A DNA stretch of 8,491 bases from Candidatus Bathyarchaeota archaeon (GTDB lineage Archaea; Thermoproteota; Bathyarchaeia; Bathyarchaeales; Bathyarchaeaceae): the NCBI GenBank assembly GCA_030669695.1, contig DAOVDC010000025.1:1-8491 (forward strand), given 5' to 3'. The notes under the pieces are model-generated. The model worked only from the letters and a program-made list of their open reading frames with translations, did not search any database and was not told the DNA's origin. Below are positions 1 through 5,369 of the stretch, one piece after another. The position numbers and the translations under genes are program-made. How positions within the stretch are numbered: position 1 is the first letter of the stretch; each line of letters starts with the position of its first letter.

Positions 1-843
1 AGCCCAGACGGAAAAGTAGCCTTCGATTTTCTGGGAAAAGACTCGGTAAGATGGCAAAAGACAATATCGTTGTCAAAGCTTGTTGTCGAAAACCTTTCAG
101 AATTCATGGCAGATGCCAACTCAACAGTATTTGATGGCGTCAAATCGAAAGACGCCAATCTTTTCCTTAGCGAAGCCATGCCTGGGTTAACAGCAAAAGT
201 CTTCAGAACATATCATGCCACAGAAGTTGTTACGCGTTCTTTGAAAAAAGCAGATGCTGATAAAGATGATTCTGAGGCGAAGAAAAAACATGTTGCAAAG
301 ATGGCCAACCTTCAAGCTGCTATGGTATGCAATCACATACGCAAAATCCCAAAAAGCTGGCAAGCCTCGTTGGACAGGAGAAAGCTGCGGCTAAAGATGC
401 GGAAAGCAAAGGGGAAAGAAGCTGAAAAGAAGCTGGAGCAGAAAGCAAAAGAGCACACGCAGAAACACGGGGAGAAGCTGAAAGAGTATCAAATGCAGCT
501 CGCAGAAAGAGAAAAACAAGGAAAATCTGTCAAACAGCTGAAAGAACGTACAAAAAAACTAAAGATAAAACACAAGGAGCGCATGAAAAGGCTTAATGAA
601 CACGTTGAAGACAGAAAACAACGCGACAAAACTTACATAGACAAACTGAAATTGCAGATCAAGGCGCAGAAGGCAACTCGGGACTATAACTTGGCCACAT
701 CGCTGAAAAGCTACGTTGACCCTCGTATATACTACAAATGGGGAAGGAAGGTTGATTTTGACTGGAAGCTTTACTATCCTAAGACTCTTCAAAAGAAGTT
801 TTCATGGGTTGAGCTTGACGAAGATAATCCTGTTGTAACATAA
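1..843 (+). CDS. topIB: DNA topoisomerase IB, C-terminal part (5' end outside window)
   Basis: Type IB topoisomerases relax supercoiled DNA by nicking one strand through a 3'-phosphotyrosine intermediate. The frame is open from base 1, and the TTG at 70 is an internal Leu, so the gene starts upstream. Recognisable human TOP1-like blocks occur in order: FDFLGKDS with the catalytic Lys (codon 37-39, human K532), LTAKVFRTY with the catalytic Arg (205-207, human R590), VCNHIR with the catalytic His (334-336, human H632), a Lys/Glu-rich coiled-coil linker (about 380-670), then SYVDPRI with the nucleophilic Tyr (712-714, human Y723), followed by a WGR..KF.W C-terminal domain. The first catalytic Arg (human R488) would lie upstream of the window. 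All visible catalytic residues are present, so it should be active. The family is known in eukaryotes and in some archaea such as Thaumarchaeota. Assignment is firm from motif order and spacing. Confidence 0.95.
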   Translation, partial: SPDGKVAFDFLGKDSVRWQKTISLSKLVVENLSEFMADANSTVFDGVKSKDANLFLSEAMPGLTAKVFRTYHATEVVTRSLKKADADKDDSEAKKKHVAKMANLQAAMVCNHIRKIPKSWQASLDRRKLRLKMRKAKGKEAEKKLEQKAKEHTQKHGEKLKEYQMQLAEREKQGKSVKQLKERTKKLKIKHKERMKRLNEHVEDRKQRDKTYIDKLKLQIKAQKATRDYNLATSLKSYVDPRIYYKWGRKVDFDWKLYYPKTLQKKFSWVELDEDNPVVT

Positions 844-925
844 GGATGTGCAGCGTGGTAAGTCTCTCCCCAGTGCTTGTGCACGCAAAAATTAACTTAC
901 ATCACGTTTCTAGTTAGATAGAGGA
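844..925 (+). promoter_or_regulatory. Possible promoter of the HD-domain gene
   Basis: The 82 bases after the topoisomerase stop contain an A/T-rich element, AAAAATTAACTTA at 887-899, that could act as a TATA box. A start of transcription about 26 bases downstream, near 918, would fall just before the GGAGTGAT Shine-Dalgarno-like stretch at 923-930. A short GTGC-TTGT-GCAC hairpin lies just upstream (about 873-884) but has no T-run, so it is a poor terminator candidate. The promoter is inferred from spacing only, and the gene could instead be read through from the topoisomerase. Confidence 0.3.
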
Positions 926-934
926 GTGATTACA

Positions 935-1498
935 GTGTTGAAATTGGCGAAATCTGATCTTTTGAACCTTGTCGATTTCTTTAGGATGTCAGGGCGATTG
1001 AAAAGAATCCCAAGATCGGGTTGGGTAAACATAGGTATCGACTCGCCCGAATCTGTTGCTGATCATACGTTTAGAACCGCAATTTTATGCATGATATTTT
1101 CAGATTTGGAAGGCCTAGACGAGCTGAAAATGCTGCAGATGGCTTTGATCCATGACCTTCCCGAAGTCATAACAGGAGATTTAACGCCGTCAGAAAGAAC
1201 GAGTATGGCTAAAAAGAGGGAAGAAGATGCCATGAAAAAACTATTGTGCCTTTTGCCAGAAAAGCAGAGAGTGAAATACGGGAATGTTTGGCGTGAATAC
1301 GAGGAGTGCAAAACTGCTGAGGCAAAAGCTGTGAGGCAGCTGGAAAAGCTTGAAATGGCTCTGCAGGCAAAGGAGTACGAACGTGCTGAACTAACAAAGG
1401 AGAGTCTAGAAAGATTCTTTAAATCTGCTGAAAGAGTTATTGTGTCGCCGACGATAAAGAGACTTCTCTCACATATCTTGGGCTCAAATTCCGAATGA
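935..1498 (+). CDS. HD-domain 5'-(deoxy)nucleotidase, HDDC2/YfbR-like
   Basis: This family removes the 5' phosphate from (deoxy)nucleoside monophosphates, using a divalent metal held by an HD-type site in an all-helical fold. Numbered from the GTG at 935, the HD motifs are His44 (SVADH), His73-Asp74 (LIHD), catalytic-type Glu77 (HDLPE) and Asp82 (TGDLTP). The helix RREEDAM-like segment, WREYEE and a closing EMALQAKEYE block closely resemble human HDDC2. The position that is usually the last metal-ligand Asp (QLD in HDDC2) is Glu137 here (codon 1343-1345). I prefer the GTG at 935 because GGAGTGAT at 923-930 sits at proper distance. An in-frame GTG at 926 would overlap that site and add three residues, and TTG at 938 is a further alternative. 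The gene converges on the next gene with only two bases between the stops. The family is certain; the substrate is inferred from relatives. Confidence 0.87.
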   Translation: MLKLAKSDLLNLVDFFRMSGRLKRIPRSGWVNIGIDSPESVADHTFRTAILCMIFSDLEGLDELKMLQMALIHDLPEVITGDLTPSERTSMAKKREEDAMKKLLCLLPEKQRVKYGNVWREYEECKTAEAKAVRQLEKLEMALQAKEYERAELTKESLERFFKSAERVIVSPTIKRLLSHILGSNSE

Positions 1499-1500
1499 GT

Positions 1501-1788
1501 TTAATGCCCAGGACAAAGGTATTCGTGGATAATTGCCCTAGTTTTTTCGTTTGTCATATCTTTCATAAACGTTTCAATGGCCCTTTCTACGGTACTCTTC
1601 TGTTTCCGAGTTAGGCTTGATCTTTCAAACCCCGTCTGTTGACTATTTTTCTTATACCAGTCGCAGCGTCCTTTGCATACAAATTTGTGAAGCCACATCC
1701 TTGCTTCATACCAACTTATGTTCTGTTCCTCTTTGACTTGGCTGATTATCTTCTCAACTTTCTCTTTCTCTTCCACGGTTAGACCCAT
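1501..1788 (-). CDS. Small Cys-containing protein of unknown function, coupled to TudS-like gene
   Basis: I do not recognise this 95-residue protein. It is highly charged and probably helical: an N-terminal Lys/Glu-rich helix (residues 5-22), a Trp/Tyr-rich segment (SWYEARMWLHKF, 25-36), then CKGRCDWYKK and a second Lys/Glu-rich helical half. Cys38, Cys42, Cys92 and His95 form C-x3-C and C-x2-H pairs that could bind a metal, though this is only a suggestion. No signal peptide or membrane segment is visible. Its ATG overlaps the TAA of the upstream DUF523 gene by one base (TAATG on the minus strand), so it is very likely translated by coupling from the same mRNA. That arrangement supports its being a real gene and suggests a linked function. 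It ends two bases from the stop of the convergent HD-domain gene. Confidence 0.72.
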   Translation of the reverse strand: MGLTVEEKEKVEKIISQVKEEQNISWYEARMWLHKFVCKGRCDWYKKNSQQTGFERSSLTRKQKSTVERAIETFMKDMTNEKTRAIIHEYLCPGH

Positions 1789-2255
1789 TAACTAACGCCC
1801 TCTTGCTTTTTGCCATTAGCAACTTCGTACGGGGTAACGTGTATTCCGTTTCTCTTTAACAATGCCGTTAGAACCCCGTCACCTTTGATGGACCTGCCTG
1901 AAGCTTCATCATAGAGTTTCCCAGAACCGCAGGATGGACTCTTGCTTTCCAAGATCGCTTCTTTAATGTTTAGTAACTTCATAATTTTAAGAACTTCTGT
2001 CGCTCCTCTGACGAAGTTTTCGGTAACGTCTTCATTTTTTTTGTTAATCACCTTCGTTTTTCCATCTAGAACGTCATATCCATCGCCGCCAACTATTTTT
2101 GCTGGAATTCTTGGTGTGGGCAATCCGCCTAGCTGTTCTGGACATACTGGGAGTAATTCGCCTCTCTTGAAAACTTTGAGAAGGTACCTGTCCAGTTTGT
2201 TCTTTCCATTGAACCTGCAATTTACCCCAACTAGGCAGGCGCTTACAATTTTCAT
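1788..2255 (-). CDS. DUF523 / TudS-like thiouracil desulfidase family protein
   Basis: DUF523 proteins include TudS, a [4Fe-4S]-dependent enzyme that removes sulfur from thiouracil, and the related RudS acts on tRNA 4-thiouridine. Seen here, numbered from ATG 2255: SACLVGVNC (Cys7, Cys13), PVCPEQLGGLPTPR (Cys38, Glu40), GGDGYDVLDG, DVTENFVRGA, SPSCGSGKLYD (Cys109) and KGDGVLTALL, in the canonical order for the family. Cys7, Cys38 and Cys109 fit the three cluster ligands and Glu40 the proposed catalytic acid. The length of 155 aa is typical. I chose ATG 2255 over the GTG at 2273 because the protein then begins MKIVSACL as relatives do, and because a minus-strand TATA box at 2281-2288 is only about eight bases from the GTG but about 29 from the ATG. 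It overlaps the next gene by one base. Family assignment is firm; the exact thio-substrate is unknown. Confidence 0.9.
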   Translation of the reverse strand: MKIVSACLVGVNCRFNGKNKLDRYLLKVFKRGELLPVCPEQLGGLPTPRIPAKIVGGDGYDVLDGKTKVINKKNEDVTENFVRGATEVLKIMKLLNIKEAILESKSPSCGSGKLYDEASGRSIKGDGVLTALLKRNGIHVTPYEVANGKKQEGVS

Positions 2256-2279
2256 AACGATTTGTGAACACACAGAACA

Positions 2280-2291
2280 CTATAAATTATT
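2280..2291. promoter_or_regulatory. TATA box shared between divergent genes
   Basis: The sequence reads CTATAAATTATT on the plus strand and AATAATTTATAG on the minus strand. On the minus strand its centre is about 29 bases from ATG 2255, which predicts a leaderless or nearly leaderless mRNA for the DUF523 gene. On the plus strand it could start transcription near 2310 for the NucS-like gene at 2356. The minus-strand role is the better supported of the two. Confidence 0.55.
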
Positions 2292-2312
2292 TTGCTTAGT
2301 ACACGCATATGA

Positions 2313-2321
2313 AATTATAAG
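2313..2321 (+). promoter_or_regulatory. Candidate TATA box of the NucS-like gene
   Basis: AATTATAAG lies about 38 bases before ATG 2356. A start of transcription about 26 bases downstream, near 2342, would leave a short leader holding the GAGGAG Shine-Dalgarno site at 2345-2350, five bases before the ATG. This fits better than the more distant TATAAATT at 2281, but both remain possible. Confidence 0.4.
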
Positions 2322-2355
2322 AAGTAGCAGTTAAAGATGTCATTGAGGAGATTGA

Positions 2356-3102
2356 ATGTACAGGTTTCTTCTATACCATGATAAAGATGCTGCATACGCA
2401 AGTAAGATTCAGGTTCTTACGGATTTGTTAGAGAAGATCAACCGTAAATGGGGAGTGGATTATCGTCTCGTAGAGGCCAAGAATCTTTCATCTTCTCAAG
2501 TCGAGCGGTTAAAGGAGGACATTCGCAACACCATGCCTCAGCTTAGAGGAAAAATTGTCAGTTCAAGAAGCAAAATCTTACCTTTATCGAAAAGTAAAAA
2601 TCCCAATTTAACGAACACCCCAATCCTTCTTTTGTATCACAACGAAAGACCGATCAACGTTTTTCCTCATCTTATCGGAACAGCCTACTTCGACATCGAG
2701 AGCGCATTAGAAAGTATCGCAAAGAACGGACCTAGGGCACACCTCGTCGCGAGGGGCTTGTTAGAAAACCCTATTCAAAAGATTCTGGCTGACGACCCCT
2801 CAATTCTTGAAGATAGGATGAAGTTCACCAACGTAGATGTCGAGGTGGAATCTGGAGTTATAGATATTCTTCTTCAAGACGCGGAAAACAAGTTTATTGT
2901 AGTAGAGATTGAGACGAGGGCTAGAGAGGTTGCGGTGGCTCAGGTGTGCAGACTAGCTGCGAGCTATTGTTCAACCAATAAGGTTTCTCCAGATGACGTT
3001 AGAAAGGTGATAGTGTGTCAACAATACGATGAAAATGTGGTGAAGTCTTGCGAAGGCGCCAATGTTGAGCTTTACAAGGTTGATATGAGAAGAGTTGCCT
3101 GA
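2356..3102 (+). CDS. NucS/EndoMS-like (DUF91) nuclease-domain protein with ExE active-site variant
   Basis: The C-terminal half (residues about 140-248) resembles the PD-(D/E)xK nuclease domain of NucS/EndoMS, an archaeal and actinobacterial enzyme that cuts mismatched or branched DNA. ENPIQKILADDPSILED is followed by GVIDILLQD (Asp170), IVVEIETR (Glu184, Glu186) and AVAQVCR (Gln196). The Asp170-Glu184 spacing of 14 matches NucS D160-E174. The usual catalytic Lys of the E-x-K motif is Glu186 here, and the Tyr expected soon after the Gln is not in place. The N-terminal half (1-120) does not look like the NucS DNA-binding domain. Its beta-alpha-beta pattern and TPILLLYHNERP hairpin suggest a thioredoxin-like fold without a CxxC motif, an inference only. 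GAGGAG at 2345-2350 sets the ATG start. It ends 16 bases from the convergent M20 gene. It may be an active ExE nuclease or a non-catalytic relative. Confidence 0.75.
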   Translation: MYRFLLYHDKDAAYASKIQVLTDLLEKINRKWGVDYRLVEAKNLSSSQVERLKEDIRNTMPQLRGKIVSSRSKILPLSKSKNPNLTNTPILLLYHNERPINVFPHLIGTAYFDIESALESIAKNGPRAHLVARGLLENPIQKILADDPSILEDRMKFTNVDVEVESGVIDILLQDAENKFIVVEIETRAREVAVAQVCRLAASYCSTNKVSPDDVRKVIVCQQYDENVVKSCEGANVELYKVDMRRVA

Positions 3103-3118
3103 AACATCTCGATTTAGA

Positions 3119-4321
3119 TTATGGCTTTATTTCTTCCCGTCTAACTTTCCCCAAGTTGACAACCAAATCTCTCGCATTCTTCAAGTCTTCTAAGTGCACA
3201 AACTCGTCTTTTCCATGATAGCAAGTATCCGTTCTTATAGGTCCGAAGCAGACGACAGGTATGTTATGTTTGGCAAAGAAATTCCCATCATTTCCACCCA
3301 ATTCCCCAGCCATCGGCAAGGCTGTTCCCAAAGTTTTTTCAATCATCCTCGAAACCGTTTGCACAAATACCAGATCAGGCGAGGTTAAGTAACCAGAGAA
3401 CTTGTTTGTAATTTGCAGGCTTGCGTTGCATCCACTTTTCTTTTTTGCAGAATCGAAGAACGTGACGAGTCCTTTTTCTGCCTCTGCTACAGATTCTTCA
3501 GGGAGCAAACGACGGTCGAAACGTATTTCACAAGTTCCCGGAATAATATTCTCAGTTTCTCCTGCCTTAATCATCGTTACACTAAATCTTCCCCAAACGC
3601 GGTCTCTTGGAGAATCTGGAGGAGCTTTGAGTATGGAATTCTTTCTCTCCACCTCTTGTTTGTAAGATTTGAACTCCGAAATGAGCCGTAAAGCCTCGTC
3701 GATAGCGTTTTTAGCTTTAAACGGATAACCCGCGTGCCCTTGTTTTCCCTCTACAAGGATTTTCGCCCAAATTATGCCGCTTGCCCCTAGAAAGAGGCTT
3801 TCAGGACCAGAATCCAAAACCAAAGCTGCGTCGCCTCTTACTCCGCAGTCGCTAACGACATAGTCTATGCCGTAGGTTCCGCCTATTTCTTCATCCACAC
3901 TCGCAAGCAACTTGATATTAATGTCCAAATTTTCATTCTTTGCCAATTGACGCATTGCACCGAGAGCTGCTGCTATCCCAGATTTGTTGTCTGATGCGCC
4001 TCGACCGTACGCTTTTCCATCCTCAATTGTTAGTTTGAATGGAGGATGCTTCCAGCCTTCACCCGGGGGAACAACATCAAAATGGGACTCAAGAAGCAGC
4101 GTTACATCTGACTTTGAATCTAAAGTCACAATTACGTTAGGACGCGATAATCCATCCTTAGCAGCTTTTTCTCCATTTAAAATCTCGACGTCTAAAGAAC
4201 TTTTTTTGGCTTCGTCTACAATGATAGAAGCGCATTTGTCATATCCCACCTTCGTTGTTGAAACAGTGTCCACTTCAACCAGTTTTGAAAGAAGCTCGAT
4301 TTCATAGTCGATAGAACTCAA
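3119..4321 (-). CDS. M20-family metallopeptidase / deacylase (ArgE/DapE/carboxypeptidase G2-like)
   Basis: M20 enzymes are cytoplasmic two-zinc hydrolases that cleave amide bonds in small N-acyl amino acids or peptides. Numbered from TTG 4321, metal and catalytic residues are all visible: His80 and Asp82 (SHFDVVP), Asp111 (GRGASDNKSG), Glu144-Glu145 (DEEIGG), Asp170 (VLDSG) and His369 (CYHG). GHAGYP (His196) marks the inserted dimerisation domain and GGNDGNFF the returning catalytic domain. The 400-residue length is normal. The frame stays open to an ATG at 4441, but those extra 40 residues are Leu/Tyr/Lys-rich and unlike M20 starts. TTG 4321, preceded by AGGTGG at 4331-4336 and followed by SSIDYEIELLSKLVEVDTVS, is the likely start. 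The substrate cannot be told from motifs: acetylornithine, succinyl-diaminopimelate, LysW-linked lysine and dipeptides are all handled by relatives. No arginine or lysine pathway genes lie nearby. Confidence 0.9.
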   Translation of the reverse strand: MSSIDYEIELLSKLVEVDTVSTTKVGYDKCASIIVDEAKKSSLDVEILNGEKAAKDGLSRPNVIVTLDSKSDVTLLLESHFDVVPPGEGWKHPPFKLTIEDGKAYGRGASDNKSGIAAALGAMRQLAKNENLDINIKLLASVDEEIGGTYGIDYVVSDCGVRGDAALVLDSGPESLFLGASGIIWAKILVEGKQGHAGYPFKAKNAIDEALRLISEFKSYKQEVERKNSILKAPPDSPRDRVWGRFSVTMIKAGETENIIPGTCEIRFDRRLLPEESVAEAEKGLVTFFDSAKKKSGCNASLQITNKFSGYLTSPDLVFVQTVSRMIEKTLGTALPMAGELGGNDGNFFAKHNIPVVCFGPIRTDTCYHGKDEFVHLEDLKNARDLVVNLGKVRREEIKP

Positions 4322-4466
4322 ATTTCGATTCCACCTGAAATGGTTTTTCAATAATATTACTTTACATTTACATAGGCCATAAATAAGGATATAGTATCTC
4401 TGAAGAAGAAATCGATAGATTTGAGCAAGCGCTAAGTGCATTTAGAAGCGTGCGCTTTTCGGACAT
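4322..4466 (-). promoter_or_regulatory. Intergenic region with candidate promoter(s) of the M20 gene
   Basis: This 145-base gap lies between the HAD stop and the proposed M20 start. Read on the minus strand it holds two A/T-rich TATA candidates, CTTATTTATGG (about 4387-4377) and TAATATTATT (4358-4349). The first would give a leader of about 35 bases that includes the AGGTGG site at 4336-4331. The second would give a leader of only about seven bases. I favour the first because it keeps the Shine-Dalgarno site in the mRNA. No clear terminator T-run follows the HAD gene. Confidence 0.35.
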
Positions 4467-5114
4467 TTATTGTACTGATAGCTTTTTCCAGTTTTCAACA
4501 ACCCTGGTGGCACCGTTGGCTAGGTAATCTTGAGGTGAATAACGTTTCCTTCTCAGTAGACCTACTTTGTCAGGTACAGGATGTTTTCTGTAGGCAGCGA
4601 AGAAGCCTGGATAGTCGTCGACTACCCGGATAACGTTGTACTGTTTCAATATTTTGGAGAATATGGTTGATCGGGTCTCCACCACTGAAGATTGTGAAGA
4701 GAAGTAGTTCATCCAGTCGTTGAGAGGGAACATTTCCAGGTCGGTTCTGTGTGTTGGGAAACCGAATTTTCTTAATTCGTCTAATGTGAGTTGTCGCATG
4801 TTTTCTGTTCGTCCAGTCAGATATATCAATTTGTAGTTTTTGCTCCAGTTCTGGAGAACTTCCAAAGCATAAGGAACCGGTTTGTCAAGCTCGATGAGAT
4901 CAGCCCCACCTTCTTCGATGCAGAGAGTAAGCATCCAAAACTTCTCCCAAACCTCCCTGTTTGAAAAAGCATATTTCCTAAGAATCTCTCGCGATCCTTG
5001 AGACTCCACGTCTTGCCTAGGAATCTCCCTGTCCAGAACACGACACCATGCCGCGTATCTTCTGCGTTCAGTGTCAATTATCGTATCATCAATGTCGACG
5101 ACGATGGCATCCAT
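4467..5114 (-). CDS. HAD-superfamily phosphatase
   Basis: HAD phosphatases remove phosphate through an aspartyl-phosphate intermediate with Mg2+. All four motifs are visible in this 215-residue protein: motif I VVDIDDT with nucleophile Asp7 and acid/base Asp9, motif II YLTGRT with Thr100, a probable motif III Lys154 (FSKIL), and motif IV VVDDYPGFF with Asp166-Asp167. Residues 15-90 form a helical insert that may act as a small cap between motifs I and II. The layout is like HAD acid-phosphatase or polynucleotide-kinase-phosphatase-type domains, but the substrate is unknown. The C-terminus (LLRRKRYSPQDYL to the end) is basic with no membrane segment, so it should be cytoplasmic. The ATG is preceded by GGAG at 5125-5128 and a good TATA box at 5165-5174. 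It lies upstream of the M20 gene on the same strand, 145 bases away. Confidence 0.87.
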   Translation of the reverse strand: MDAIVVDIDDTIIDTERRRYAAWCRVLDREIPRQDVESQGSREILRKYAFSNREVWEKFWMLTLCIEEGGADLIELDKPVPYALEVLQNWSKNYKLIYLTGRTENMRQLTLDELRKFGFPTHRTDLEMFPLNDWMNYFSSQSSVVETRSTIFSKILKQYNVIRVVDDYPGFFAAYRKHPVPDKVGLLRRKRYSPQDYLANGATRVVENWKKLSVQ

Positions 5115-5164
5115 AAGACCTATTCTCCAGCGGATCGATTCTTAGCAAAGTCTACTGTCATTTT

Positions 5165-5174
5165 CTTTATAAGG
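5165..5174 (-). promoter_or_regulatory. TATA box of the HAD phosphatase gene
   Basis: On the minus strand this reads CCTTATAAAG, a good archaeal TATA box. A transcription start about 26 bases downstream, near 5143, gives a leader of about 30 bases carrying GGAG (5128-5125) before ATG 5114. The surrounding bases are nearly palindromic (TTCCTTATAAAGAA), so weak plus-strand activity cannot be excluded. Confidence 0.5.
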
Positions 5175-5369
5175 AATGTGTATGCTAACTGACAAAGCAA
5201 AACGTATAGTTATTCATTTTTTGTAAGAACTTTTCTCCACCAACAAAACCGTATCGCGTATAAAATCTTTTTATCAAACTTGATTGCCTTGTAGAAGTGA
5301 TGTGCTTGCAAAACAAACGGAAACAAGAGAACACAGAAGCTTTTAGCACCTATACTGTGTGGAATCATC
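5175..5369. promoter_or_regulatory. Divergent intergenic region upstream of geranylgeranyl reductase
   Basis: This stretch has no convincing gene. The best plus-strand TATA box is TATAAAA at 5259-5265, which predicts transcription from about 5287 and a leader of some 80 bases before TTG 5370. Inside that leader, TGTGCTTG (5301-5308) can pair with CAAG (5324-5327) and CACA (5332-5335) to form a bulged stem-loop. A nearer A/T-rich element, CTTTTAGC at 5340-5347, would instead give a leaderless mRNA. I see no tRNA fold and no complete C/D-box RNA here. Confidence 0.35.

Noticed and set aside
70..843. The topoisomerase as a complete 257-aa protein starting at TTG 70
   Set aside because: The frame is open to base 1 and the upstream codons encode the conserved FDFLGKDS block with the catalytic Lys, so the TTG is internal.
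870..890. Hairpin GTGC-TTGT-GCAC after the topoisomerase as a terminator
   Set aside because: The stem is only four base pairs and there is no following run of T; archaeal termination mainly uses T-rich stretches.
1501..1788. The orphan protein as a separate DUF1722 domain, as fused in RudS
   Set aside because: I see none of the DUF1722 features such as the HK-(L/Y)-LLMAHS block; the sequence pattern is different.
1942..2334. A 130-codon plus-strand frame opposite the DUF523 gene
   Set aside because: It overlaps a firmly identified gene across most of its length and its sequence is low in charged residues, as a shadow frame would be.
3984..4307. A 107-codon plus-strand frame opposite the M20 gene
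   Set aside because: It is fully covered by the conserved catalytic region of the M20 enzyme and shows no family signature.
5281..5345. A C/D-box small RNA in the leader of the reductase gene
   Set aside because: GTGATGT near 5297-5303 is close to a C box, but no matching D box (CTGA) or C'/D' pair lies at a suitable distance.
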